Source: Neoarius graeffei (lineage: Eukaryota > Chordata > Actinopteri > Siluriformes > Ariidae). From it: a stretch of 64,000 nucleotides of DNA. Below are positions 45,043 through 56,290 of the stretch, in pieces. The stretch is from the NCBI RefSeq assembly GCF_027579695.1, contig NC_083571.1, forward strand, positions 36,496,943 to 36,560,942, written 5' to 3'. The notes beneath the pieces were generated by a model. The model was not told the origin of the DNA. It did no database searches and was given only the letters and a program-made list of their open reading frames with translations. A program made the translations under genes and the position numbers. How positions within the stretch are numbered: position 1 is the first letter of the stretch; each line of letters begins with the position of its first letter.

Positions 45043-47096
45043 CTAGTGCCAACATCTGGGACACTGAAGGTAACCGCTCATGGAATCCTCCCCATTCAAG
45101 GACGTTGTCCATGCCCTTGCCGATGCCCAACCAAGCCAACACCAAGCACTGATCGCCCTGTGCAAAGAATAGGAGCTGTGCTTTGAGGCCATGTTGCAGG
45201 CTTGGCAGAAAGTTTGTCAGGCTTTCCGGCACTTTCTCATGTTGGTCTGGTACACATGGACCTCTTGGTCAGCACCTTCACTAAGATGGGGCATCACAAC
45301 GACCCAGAAGCCCTCCTCGTTATCTTTGAGGAAGCTGCAGAGGCACGGGAGGGCCGGTAGAGCAACGAGTGGCTTGTCTTCTGCCACTCCTCACTGGAGA
45401 AGCCCAGCTCAACGGCCAACAGCTGTCCATTGACAGGCAACCCAACTATGCTGACTTGAAGTGAGCCATCTTGCAGCATGTCAGCTGCAGCCCAGAACAA
45501 CACCATCAGTGTTTCCACATGCTGACACTGGATGAAGTCGGCCGGCCATTTGCTTTCGACCCACTGTTCCAGGATGCCTGCCATTGGTGGCTGAGGGCAG
45601 AAGACTGTGACTTCGAGGAGATCATCAATGAAATGGTGGTGGAGCAGTTCATTACACAGCTGCCAGAAGGGACAGTGGAGTGGGTCCATTGCCACTACCT
45701 GGTTTTGCTGGATCATTTGAGTGAGTTGGCAGAGGACCATCTGGCAGTGATTCCAGTGGCAGGCAGACATCCTGCCTCTTCTCTCTCTCTCTCTCTCTTT
45801 CCCTCCTTCACTTCCCCCTCTTCCAATCCCCACCCGATCCGTGCACCATGGAAAGGGTTGCTGACCCTCCCAGCCAGATTTCCGAGCCCGTGGTGTTCCC
45901 CCCTCCCTCACCTTATGTGTCTGTGTCTTCTCCCACTCAGGTGAGTGATCCCTGGATCACCAGTGCAGAGGTGAAGCCTCGGCAGGTATCCTGGATCTGC
46001 AGGGAGCCTTGGCATTTCCATAACCAATGATAAGTGATGGAGGTGGGTGCCATTTTCTGGATCCCTGATGTGCCAGAGACCACCCTCCATTGGCCTGGAA
46101 CACATTGCATATTGGTGAGCATTCAAGGGGAAACATATCATGCATTGGTGGATTCCAATTGTAATCAGACCTCAGTCCACCAAAGCCTGGTACTTGTTGA
46201 GGCATTGGGGGGAGCACAACTGGTGAAGGTTTTCTGTGCACATGACGATGTTCATGAATATCCACGAGTGTCAATTCACATCATATTTTGGGGAACAATA
46301 CATAGAGTACAGGTGGCAGTTAGCCTGTGCCTCACCCACCCACTGATTCAGGGGACAGTGTGGCCGGGGTTTAATGTTTAATGGAGCATGTAGTAGTGGG
46401 CTGATCCTGCAGTAGTGTGCCACATGGAGATCCCAGTGTGGCATTGTCTGGGAAAGCAGTCAGTGCGTCAGTGCGATATGGAGAAATGGGTGCAGCCCAC
46501 CCCAGTCTTTCTCAGGGACTTCCTTGAGGATTTGCTCTTTGCTCAAATACAAGAGAAGACTCTGCATCATTTTTTTGACTGAGAGTAATGGTCAGACCCT
46601 CCAGCCAAATGCAACACTCTCCTTCCTGTAATTCACGATTATTAAAGATAGGTTTTACTGAGTGATGCAGGACACTCAGACCCTTGAGGAAATAACCCAG
46701 TTGTTAATCCCAAAGAACTCTAGGGAACTAGTATTCCATGCAGCTCAATTTAACCCTATGGCCAGACACTTCGGTCAGGATAAGACTCGAGCCTGAATAA
46801 TGGCCAAGTTCTATTGGCCAGGGATTTGGGGGATGTCCATAGGTGGTGTGTGGCATGCTGCAAATGCCAGTTGGTGAACCTGGTGGCCACTCCAAAAGGG
46901 TCCTTGTGCCCTCTTCTCCTTTTTGAGACCCCCTTCGATATAATTGGTATGAATCTTGTCAGGCCATTACATCGCTCGGCACAAGGATATTGTTTTATTT
47001 GTCTCCTCATGGACTGTGCGACATGATGCCCGGAAGCAGCCCTAGTGTGTAACATTTGGCAATGTGACAAAGGAACTGTTTAAAATTATCTCCCAA
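45043..47096 (+). pseudogene. gypsy copy E3 gag, protease and integrase start
   Basis: Gag from about 45,080, SCAN-like block at 45,471-45,760 (VVEQFITQLPEGTVEWV), protease at 46,034-46,381 (LVDSNCNQTSVHQSLV), integrase start at 46,735-47,096. Broken frames, very close to copy E2. Confidence 0.8.
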
Positions 47097-47586
47097 TGTT
47101 AAGGGTGGCAAAGCTGTGGTGAGATAAGGATCCACAAGCAGAACACAGACAGAAATCCAATAAAAAAGGTGATTTAATCCAGGGAAAAAGGGCATGGCAA
47201 AAAGGTGATCACATGGGACAAGAAGAAATGGCAAAATAGTCCAGGTTAAAAGAGACAAAAAACTTGACAAAAACACAAGGCAGACAAGGACAAAAATGCT
47301 AGAGCAAAAAAACATAAACAAGAAGAAAACCCAAAGTGCAAAAACCATAAACTAGAAAAATAGCTTGAGCAAAAACCATGAAATGCAATAAAGGCACAGA
47401 AATGGCTGGAATAGCAAAATGAGACATTCTGGCAAAGTCAGGGTCTGAGAACGGCCTTTATAAAGGCAGGGGTGAAAACCAGGAGGTGATTTGAAGGTGA
47501 GCTGGAATTCCCATCCTGGATCCTGATCTGCACTGGCATGGGAGATCCATAATCTGTGGAGTGGATATCCGGGGCAGAGCATGACA
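47097..47586 (-). mobile_element. solo LTR in copy E3
   Basis: Same LTR at the same place as 38,189-38,680, with flanks CCCAA and CCCAC. It was duplicated with the spacer rather than inserted again. Confidence 0.82.
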
Positions 47587-48010
47587 CCCACGTCAGGACT
47601 CCCAGAGAAATCCTGACTGACCAAGGCACTACATTCATGTCATGCACACTTTGTGAACTTTGTGAGTTATTTGGGGTTAAATCTATCCACACCAGCTTTT
47701 ATCACCCACAAACAGATGGCCTGGTGAAATGGTTTAACCAAACTCTTACAAACTTGAATTCATAAGTTTGTAAATGAAAACACATAATTGGGATAAGTGG
47801 CTTGAGCCCCTGTTGTTCACAGTTCCAGAGGTTCCGCAAGGAACTCCACAGAGTTCTCCACATTTGAATTATTATATGGGCGTCAGCCTTGCGGCATTTT
47901 GGGAAGAGGGAAAACAGAGCTTTTTTCACCTTTACTGAGAGACTCGGAGGTTTTGCCAGTCTCCGCCGACCAATCATTTCCACATCACCACTGAACAGTC
48001 TCTGTGGACA
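47587..48010 (+). pseudogene. gypsy copy E3 integrase end
   Basis: LTDQGTTFMS and SFYHPQTDGLVKWFNQTL, as in copy E2. Confidence 0.75.
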
Positions 48011-49686
48011 TGAATGTGAAGCTTGTGCTTTTACAGACTGCTGAATTCTGCAATCTCTGTGTTGCCTCTGTGGTCTGTTTGATAGCAAACTGAAATCAGA
48101 CAAACAATATATTGAGATGGGGAGCAGCACCACGGACAGCGACTATTCCTTATTCTAATCTAAACACTGGCACTCATGAGCTTTATTATTACATTTATTA
48201 CATTTATTAACCCAACAACATGGTGAGCCTCCTCATCTACATCCTTGGGCTGATGTCTTTTGCAGTATTATTCTAATGTTGAAAATCATTATATATTAAA
48301 CGTGATTCTTGACTGTCACATTTCTCACAACAACTGAAGCTATGATTTCTATTGGTCTGAAGATGGAAAAGATTCCAAGCAAGTTTTCAGACATCAGAAG
48401 TGGACATTGATGCTAGGTGTATAATTGCTTTAAAATCCAACAGCATATAACTCCAGTGTTGCAAATGAGTGCATCAGTACAATTTCACTTGATTTGACTG
48501 TCTCTTTTTACACCTTTATTACTTTCTGTGCAATCACAGGAAATGTAATGGACCTCATTTTCTAACCACCATACACCATGTGAAATCACCTCCTGAAAAT
48601 AGGAATAGCACAGACTTTGTTTCGATAGTAAACTTTTCCTTAATTCAGCCATTCTGCAATGGCCTGACCCCTGACCCCTGATCCTAGAGCAGGATGGAAC
48701 AGTGGACCAGTGCATTGTGGTGCTGAGGAACTTGCAGAAGTCCTGGGTTCTTGCAGAAGATGTGACAAAAGCACAGACCTCAATGTGGCAAAATTTCTAA
48801 GCCATGCAATACTAATACATTTACTCAATCTACAAACTCAGTGTTTATAATTTTGGATTTGCCTGCTGTCTTTGTTGTGGATGTTTTGACACTTGACCCG
48901 AATATTTCCTTCTGAACTGTAGATCAATTGTGCAGTTCAATGCATTATTTTTGTGCAGTTGCAGAATGGGAATCATTATTTTCATAATTTATTATTTGCT
49001 TTCTTTTGGTACCAACACTCACATGGTGAAGAGCTGCACTCTGTGGATGATGTCATGTCAGATATCACACCACTAAACTCAGATAATTATATATTATACT
49101 CCTGTGAAGTTTTTTTTTTAATTTATCAATAAGGTCTTCTGTCTGTTCTGCTGGTGATGACAACTTAATCTGAAACAGGAAGGGATGACAAAAACCAGAT
49201 GAACCACTCAGATAACCAGCGTGCAGCTCTGAGCACAGAGAGCTTCGACAGTTCTGTCAAAACCCCAGAATCCACCGTTTTTAAAAGGATCAGTTATCAG
49301 TTCTTATCAGTTCTCTGGAGTGGATCTGAGTTCTACAACTGTGTTCACACTTCACCAGTCAGACTGAACTCTCACACAAACGACCCACAGCCTGATAAAA
49401 CACCATGTCTGAAAGCAACCTCACCTTCTTCCTGTTTTTGAGTTTTGCCTGTTTTTTCTTTGTAACGTCTAAATGTGATTCTCTGCACTTTGATCATCTT
49501 GCATTCATGATTTCATTATTAAAAAACTGAATGGCAGGCAGCTGATTCTCTCTCTCTCTCTCTCTCTCTGAAACAGGAAGTTCAGTAAGAGGAGTTCAGG
49601 TCACTGCTGATCTCAGATCAGTTTAACATGGTAGTGGTTGAATCATCAGACTTATTGACAACAGTGTAGCTGACCCTGAATTAGAT

Positions 49687-49763
<77 letters not shown>

Positions 49764-49939
49764 TGCAGAATAAAACCTAACATAAGACATGACTGTGTTT
49801 GTATCTTTTTCAAAAATTTCAAATTCCAGATTTGCCTTTAGTATTTAATATAAATGTGATCACAAACACACACTGATTATCTACAAACAAGTGCACATTA
49901 TAAAGCATTCATAAAGCAAACAAGTGAAGTAAGTCAGTT

Positions 49940-49997
<58 letters not shown>
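48011..49997. repeat. long-spacer module, unassigned plus microsatellites, copy L3
   Basis: Matches 39,111-41,098. (CT)n at 49,547-49,570, (CA)n at 49,690-49,760, (TG)n at 49,942-49,998. The polyadenylation signal equivalent is changed to ATTAAA near 49,843-49,848. No gene. Confidence 0.7.
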
Positions 49998-50000
<3 letters not shown>

Positions 50001-50092
50001 GTCTGATTTGACTGCAGGTTTCTGAAGTGTGTAAAAGACTTCAGTGTGACAATAGAATTCCCCCATAACACTCCTCTCACACTGATGTACCT

Positions 50093-50165
<73 letters not shown>

Positions 50166-50263
50166 ATTATACCAGCAGGTTAAAGATGAAATGAAGATGA
50201 ATGTCTGTGTATAAAATACCTGAAAGTCCTTCTCAGTGAGCAGCTCTCCTCTCTTTTCACAGC
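49998..50263 (-). pseudogene. tail-exon remnant of receptor gene 4 (tail I)
   Basis: Two tail exons remain at 50,263-50,220 and 50,090-49,998, both with intact frames and splice sites (GCEKRGELLTEKDFQ; then the exon with FYCHTEVFYTLQ). A (GA)n tract at 50,094-50,161 is the last-intron polypyrimidine tract. The gene is cut at 50,374 by an hAT, in the intron after the transmembrane exon. Leader, V and transmembrane exons are missing. Confidence 0.88.
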
Positions 50264-51200
50264 CTGAAGAGAAAAAACCCCAAAAATCTCCATCATTCAA
50301 TCTCGTTTATGAAGTCACTCATGAGAGAAGAAGCAGTTGATTGTTCAGGATTGAGACTCGATGCATGTGTGGACAGTGGCGGTTCTAGACCAAAATTACT
50401 AGGGGGGCCGAGGTGGGGCCAGTGTTTTTTCAGGGGGGCACATATGGACAAAACATGGCAATATTTAAGCGTTCAAAATGTTTAGTTTAGTTTATTTAAA
50501 ACCAAAACAAAATACATTGAGCATAAATACAATGAGATAAACATTCTGTCTCAATAGCCTAAACATAAAATAAATTGTGTTCAATAAATCTTAAAACCAT
50601 GTTTCTCTTTTTTGTAAAATAAGATTTCTATTTTTGCATACAATGAATCTTTTCTTCAGATGTGGCTGCACTGGAGTGTCGTCCAAGCACTTGCTGATAT
50701 CTGGAGAAAGATGAATATAGTAAATATGAGAGTGCTACTGAGAACAACATTTATTTATCATTATTCATTTATTAATTTATTATTATTTATATTTTATATT
50801 TATTAATTATTATTCAGACTTCACACTTTCAGGGTAGGCTATATGAATTGTAGGCCAACACTGCTCACACACATGCATTTGTTCAACATCACAAACCTGA
50901 TGGTGCTGTATATTTGATATCCATGGTGAATCTGGTTGTCCCAATGACTCGTTGGGTTGTCCCTCATTCTGTCCCTCAATCTGATCCTGAATGTCTTCAT
51001 CCTCACTCTCAGATTGCCTTTCAGATGCCTCACTTTCCACCTCTCCAACCACCACCTCTGGCTCTCTCTCCACCTCTGGCTCTCTCTCCTCTTTCATAAT
51101 CTTCTTCCTTACTCTCTCTATGTTGCTTTTTGCCAACAGGGGCAAAAAAGGACATAATGTCCTTCTTGCTCCTTTTCATGATGATAGCCTACAGTAGGCC

Positions 51201-51341
51201 CAGGGGTGCCCACAATATTTTGATTCGCGAGCTACTTTTAAAATGACCAGTTTAATATGATCTACTCGGACTAGGTTGTTACCACTACTAGGCCTACTAT
51301 GACTACTAGTACTGCTACTACTACTACTACTACTACTAGGC

Positions 51342-51417
<76 letters not shown>

Positions 51418-52716
51418 CACTTGTTTTGATTTATAAACATTCATATGCAATTTGTTTAATAATATGCAAACATGCATACAAAAAGGTGACTGAAATTTAC
51501 ATTCAAATTATGTTAAATGCATAAGCTTTGTACTCCTAAACGTATTTTTGTTCAAATCACTGTTAACTTTTATAAACCGCAAACTACTAATATGTAAACA
51601 TGAAACAAGCCCACTGTAAAAAAAAAAAAAAAGGGCTATGTTTAGAAAAAAAAGTTAAATGCATCCAGACAGGCATCGTAAACCCCAAAACATTTTTGTT
51701 CACATCAATTGACTTTTGTATAGCCTGCTAGACAGAGATTTGACATTTACAACAATTTTATATAAAAACATTTTTCCTTCTTTTATATTTTTTTCCTTCT
51801 TTCTTTTCTTTTTTTTTTTTTTTTACCGTGGAACTTAGCAACAGCACAACTTTAATACATAGCATACTGATGTAGGCCCTAAATCAGATCTTACTCCGAT
51901 GATGATCGGCACTGGAGGGAGTCGGAGAGGGCTGCATAGTCCGGACAGTAGCTGCTGGTAGCGAGCCTCAAGCAGGCCTCGAGATGATCGTCGGACATAC
52001 TGGAGCGGTATTTAGACTTAATGATCTTCATATGCGAAAAGGCCGACTCGCACAAATAAGTGGAGCCGAACAATGCGGTTAAGGAGGTGGCACATTGCCG
52101 CATGTTCGGGTACTTCGCCTCCGTGAGTAAATTCCAAAACGGCCCATGCGCCCTGGACTTCAACTCGATGTCAGACTGCAGCATCAGCATCTCGTCTTGC
52201 ACGGCAGACGTGTTCAGCTGAAACAGTGCCGCAACTTTTGAGGCGAGGGAATCCACCTCAGTATCTTCCCCGAATGGGTGGCACATGAATGTAGCTAGTG
52301 GCTCGAGCAAAGCAAAGTCTTGAAATCGCTTCTCAAACTCTGACTGGAGAATTTCAATCTGCTCAGTGTAGCGCACACTGTTAAGTTGCGCAAACGCCCT
52401 CCCTTGCATCTCCAGCTCCGAGGCGAGGTTTCGGAAGTTTCCTAAATCACGGCGCTGCATCTTTGAAACCAGCAGTTTCATTTTGCTGGTTGTCATGGTA
52501 ACCCAATGTAACAATTTTTTTGACGCAGCGCTTGGCTGACATTTCGCTTCAGGGAAAAAGCGAATTTGTTTACATGTAAAAATGACCACGACGGTTTTTT
52601 TTTAAATTTTCATAACAAATATATTAATATTTACATATCAATCATGAGATCTACCATCCCTGCCTTCGAGATCGACCGGTCGATCGCGATCGACGTAGTG
52701 GGCACCCAGGGAACGG
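51201..52716 (-). mobile_element. hAT DNA transposon, inner element
   Basis: Left end CAGGGGTGCCCACA and GAGCTACTTTTAAAATGACC; right end GATCGACGTAGTGGGCACCC, which are known-looking ends of a widespread fish hAT. Exact right border and target duplication are not clear. It carries the transposase fragment below and an (ACT)n/(AAT)n microsatellite at 51,289-51,415. Confidence 0.6.
51891..52589 (-). pseudogene. hAT transposase C-terminal fragment
   Basis: About 230 codons without stop. The region FQDFALLEPLATFMCHPF, LFQLNTSAVQDEML and LFGSTYLCESAFSHMKIIKS resembles the C-terminal half of ZBED5/GTF2IRD2-type hAT transposases, with the hAT dimerisation motif CESAFSHM. The BED finger and catalytic N-terminal half are absent. 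The first codons are probably not a natural start. Confidence 0.75.
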
Positions 52717-53239
52717 AGAGGAATGTAGCCTCTACATATCACAAGGTCATTCGAGTTTTACAAGAAGGTTAAACACTGTCGGTTATTTTACCCATTTCCC
52801 AAAAATATTAAAAGTTAGGCTACTTATTGCTGTGCAACGCACTTTTAAGAAAGCGCAATAAAACGTATTTATTATTGTAGTGAACAACAACAGTAAAACA
52901 CGGATATGTGCAAACACTGATGTTACAAAATTGAATAATTTTCCTTACCTTCGCCCCTTTGCAATAGCCTAGTTCTTGCAGGACTGCAGCTGTTATCTCT
53001 CACGTCCGAAGTTTACAATTCGCGCTGCTGCTGATCTTTCTGCTGCAGGTAACAGTGTGCGTGTAGCGCTTTAAGGAGTCCGTGTAGAACACTCCGTCAT
53101 GTCAGTTCCGATCTTCGAGCCAGCGCACGTCGAAATTAATAAAGCTTATTATCTGTTCAGCACAGGGGCCATAACAGGGGCCAGGAGCAATTTTACAGGG
53201 GCACTGGCCCCCCCTGGCCCCCGTTTAAAACCGCCTATG

Positions 53240-53443
53240 TTCCCAGTGACCGCGCCCTATATGAGGAGGGAGAGTGAGAGCGGAGGAAGCTCTGCCCTGA
53301 ACCAGACGCCGGTTGTGTGTGTCTGTCTGGCTGTTTGAATGAATTATTGTTTAGCTGAAAAGTCTAGCAATAAAACGCTATTTTGGAATCTGGTCTCTGC
53401 CCTGCCGTCCTCTGTGCTCCACCCACACATAGGGAGCCCTACA
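53240..53443 (+). repeat. truncated 5' LTR of gypsy copy B
   Basis: Corresponds to 57,873-58,076 of the 3' LTR with two differences. The first 111 bases are missing; the hAT end at 53,239 directly precedes it. Confidence 0.92.
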
Positions 53444-53444
53444 G

Positions 53445-53462
53445 TGGTGCCGAAACCCAGGA
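53445..53462 (+). other. primer binding site, tRNA-Phe type, copy B
   Basis: TGGTGCCGAAACCCAGGA, one change from the site in copy A. Confidence 0.8.
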
Positions 53463-53488
53463 AAGTGGAGCACCAACCCAGCAGCCCC

Positions 53489-54480
53489 ATGGAATCCTCC
53501 CCGTTCACCGACCTGGTCCACGCCCTCGCCACGGCTCAGCAAAGCCAGCACCAGGCGCTCGTCACACTCCGAAAGGAACAAGAACGGCGCTTCGAAGCCC
53601 TGGTGCTGGCCCAGCAAGAAGATCGCAAGGCGTTCCTGCATCTCCTCGCGTCGGCGGGGCCCACCAGCGCCCCGGCCGCGGGCCCGTCTCCCCTCACTGT
53701 CACCAAGATGGGCCCGCAGGACGACCCCGAGGCGTTCCTCACGTTGTTCGAACAGGTCGCCGATGCCTCGGGGTGGCCGATAGAGCAGCGCGCGGCGCGC
53801 CTCCTCCCCCTGCTCACGGGAGAGGCACAGCTGGCCGCGCTACAGCTCCCCGCCGACCGCCGGCTGGCCTACGCGGACCTCCGCAGGGCCGTCCTCCAGT
53901 GCGTGGGGCGCACACAGGAACAATAGCGCCAGCGCTTCCGCACGCTGCAATTGGAGGAAGTCGGCCGGCCGTTCGCGTTCGGCCAGCAGCTCCGGGACGC
54001 CTGCTGGCGGTGGCTGAGGGCCAGCGATCGCGATGCCGAGGGAATCGTCGACCAGGTGGTACTGGAACAGTTCGTCGCCCGCTTACCAGCAGGAACCGCG
54101 GAGTGGGTCCAGTGCCACCGCCCGGCGTCGCTGGATCAGGCAGTCGAGCTGGCGGAGGATCATCTGGCGGCTGTCCCGGCGGCAGGACAGCAGATGACAT
54201 CATCTCTTCTCTCCTCTCTCTCTCTCTCTCTCTCTTCCCCTCCTCCTGTGTCCCGTCCTCGCCCCATTCCCCCACCGCGGAGGCGGGGACCGGCACCACC
54301 CCAGCCGGCCCGCCGCACCCGCGGTGCCCTCCCGTTTCTCCCTTCTGTGTCTGTTTCTCCCCCACCTCAGGTGAGTGAGCCCCAGATCACCGGTGCAGAG
54401 GGAAAGCCCGGGCCGGTTTGCTGGCGCTGCGGGGAACCGGGCCAACTTCAACAGCAGTGCACAGCAATGGAAGTGGGCGC
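53489..54480 (+). pseudogene. gypsy copy B gag with SCAN-like domain
   Basis: ATG 53,489 starts MESSPFTDLVHALATAQ. An N-terminal helical part has DDPEAFLTLFEQVADASG. TAG at 53,924-53,926 stands where copy A reads Gln. The same frame continues with RQRFRTLQLEEVGRPF and VVLEQFVARLPAGTAEWVQ, the SCAN-like block, then a Ser/Pro hinge with (CT)n at 54,212-54,235. The knuckle reads CWRCGEPGQLQQQC: the zinc-binding His is Gln here while copy A keeps His. Gag packages RNA and forms the particle. Confidence 0.88.
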
Positions 54481-55148
54481 GGTGGTTCGGATCCCCGACA
54501 CGCCAGAGGCCGCCCTCGATCAGGCCGGAGTGTATCGCATACCGGTGAGTATCCAAGGGGCTACATATCAGGCGTTGGTGGATTCTGGTTGTAATCAGAC
54601 CTCGATTCGCCAAAGCCTGGTTCAAAACGAGGCATTGGGGGGAGCACAAGGGGTGAAGGTTTTGTGTGTGCACGGGGATGTTCACAGCTACCCTTTGGTG
54701 TCGGTCCACATTATTTTCAGAGGGGAAAAATTTATAGTGAAGGTGGCGGTTAATCCTCGCCTTACCCACTCTTTAATTTTGGGGACGGATTGGCCGGGAT
54801 TTCAGGGGTTAATGACACGCCTGGTAGAGAGTGGGTCCTGCCATTTGACAGGGGGAGGTCCTGGTGTCGCTTTGGCGGGAGCAGCTGTCACAGAGCCGTC
54901 TACGTCATCTCCGCGTCAGAGCGAGGAGCCGCCGGCTCCTCCTCTCTCTATTGGGGAATCCCTCGCGGATTTCCCATTAGAGCAGTCGCGAGACGAGACT
55001 CTGCGGCATGCGTTTGACCAAGTGAGAGTAATCGATGGTCAAACGCTCCCGCCGAACGCCACCCCGTCCTTCCCTACTTCGCGATTTTGAAGGATAGATT
55101 ATACCGAGTGACGCAGGACACTCAAACTAAAGAGCGAGTCACGCAGCT
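54481..55148 (+). pseudogene. gypsy copy B protease and linker
   Basis: Same frame as gag, with no frameshift needed. Protease active site LVDSGCNQTS (about 54,580-54,610) and ILGTDWPGFQG, then an acidic linker with FPLEQSRDETLRHAFDQV. The frame ends at 55,088-55,090 because one C is missing in a C run at about 55,070 compared with copy A; a second one-base loss in a T run near 55,150 brings the integrase frame. Confidence 0.85.
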
Positions 55149-56290
55149 TTGATTCCAAAGAGCCGCCGGGAATTGGTATTCCAGGCGGCTCACTTTAATC
55201 CCATGGCTGGACACTTGGGGCAGGATAAAACACTAGCCCGAATAATGGCCCGATTCTATTGGCCGGGGATTCGCGGCGATGTCCGTAGGTGGTGTACGGC
55301 ATGCCGCGAATGCCAGTTAGTAAACCCAGCGGCCATTCCAAAAGCGCCTTTGCGCCCTCTACCGTTAATCGAGACCCCGTTTGAGAGAATTGGGATGGAT
55401 CTCGTCGGGCCATTAGATCGGTCAGCACGAGGGTACCGCTTTATATTAGTTCTGGTGGACTATGCAACGCGATACCCGGAAGCAGTGCCTCTGTGCAATA
55501 TCTCAGCACGCAGTATTGCAGAGGCACTCTTCCGCGTCATCTCCCGAGTTGGAATCCCGAAAGAGATTCTGACTGACCAAGGCACTACGTTTATGTCATG
55601 AACACTGCGCGAACTGTATGGGTTATTGGGGATTAAGCCGATCCGCACCAGCGTATATCACCCACAAACGGACGGTTTAGTGGAACGGTTCAACCGCACC
55701 CTCAAAAATATTATTAAAAAATTCGTAAGTGAGGACGCACGTAATTGGGATAAGTGGCTCGAACCCTTGCTGTTCTCAGTGCGAGAGGTCCCCCAAGCCT
55801 CCACGGGGTTCTCCCCGTTTGAATTATTATATGGGCGTAAGCCTCGCGGCATCCTGGACGTGCTGCGGGAAAATTGGGAGGAGGGACCTTCACAAAGTAA
55901 GAATGAAATTCAGTACGTTATGGACCTGCGCGCAAAACTCCACACGCTCACCCACCTAACTCAGGAGAATTTGCGGCAGGCCCAGGAACGGCAAGCCTGC
56001 CTGTACAACAAGGGTACGCGCCTTAGAGAGTTCACACCGGGAGATAAAGTACTCGTACTGCTGCCCACGTCGAGCTCCAAATTGATCGCCAAGTGGCAAG
56101 GGCCCTTTGAGGTCACACGGCGAGTCGGGGACGTCGACTATGAGGTGAGGCGAACAGACAGGGGTGGGGCGCTACAGATCTACCACCTCAATCTGCTGAA
56201 ACTCTGGAACGAGGAGGTCCCCGTGGCGTTGGTGTCGGTAGTTCCGGAGAAGGCGGAGCTGGGGCCGGAGGTTCAAAAAGGGACATTGGC
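55149..56290 (+). pseudogene. gypsy copy B integrase
   Basis: Zinc region with FNPMAGHLGQDKT and CTACRECQLVNP, catalytic ERIGMDLVGPL and ILTDQGTTFMS, a TGA at 55,599-55,601, then YHPQTDGLVERFNRTL with the third catalytic residue and the C-terminal GPF module KWQGPFEVTRRVGD. It lies upstream of RT, the defining order of this group. Confidence 0.88.

Larger units (their letters stand above)
50374..53239 (-). mobile_element. hAT DNA transposon, outer element
   Basis: Left end CAGTGGCGGTTCTAGACC; right end reads CATAGGCGGTTTTAAACG on the minus strand, an imperfect inverted pair. Interior G-rich tracts near both ends also mirror each other. A minus-strand start MKRSKKDIMSFFAPVGKK (about 51,180-51,125) is the typical basic N-terminus of TTF-finger hAT transposases, followed by an acidic repeat region with EREPEV repeats (50,810-51,145 in another frame). 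No right target duplication exists because the right end is fused to a gypsy LTR. Confidence 0.7.

Noticed and set aside
51891..52589. A host gene of ZBED5/GTF2IRD2 type
   Set aside because: It lies between hAT-type ends, has no N-terminal half and no other exons.
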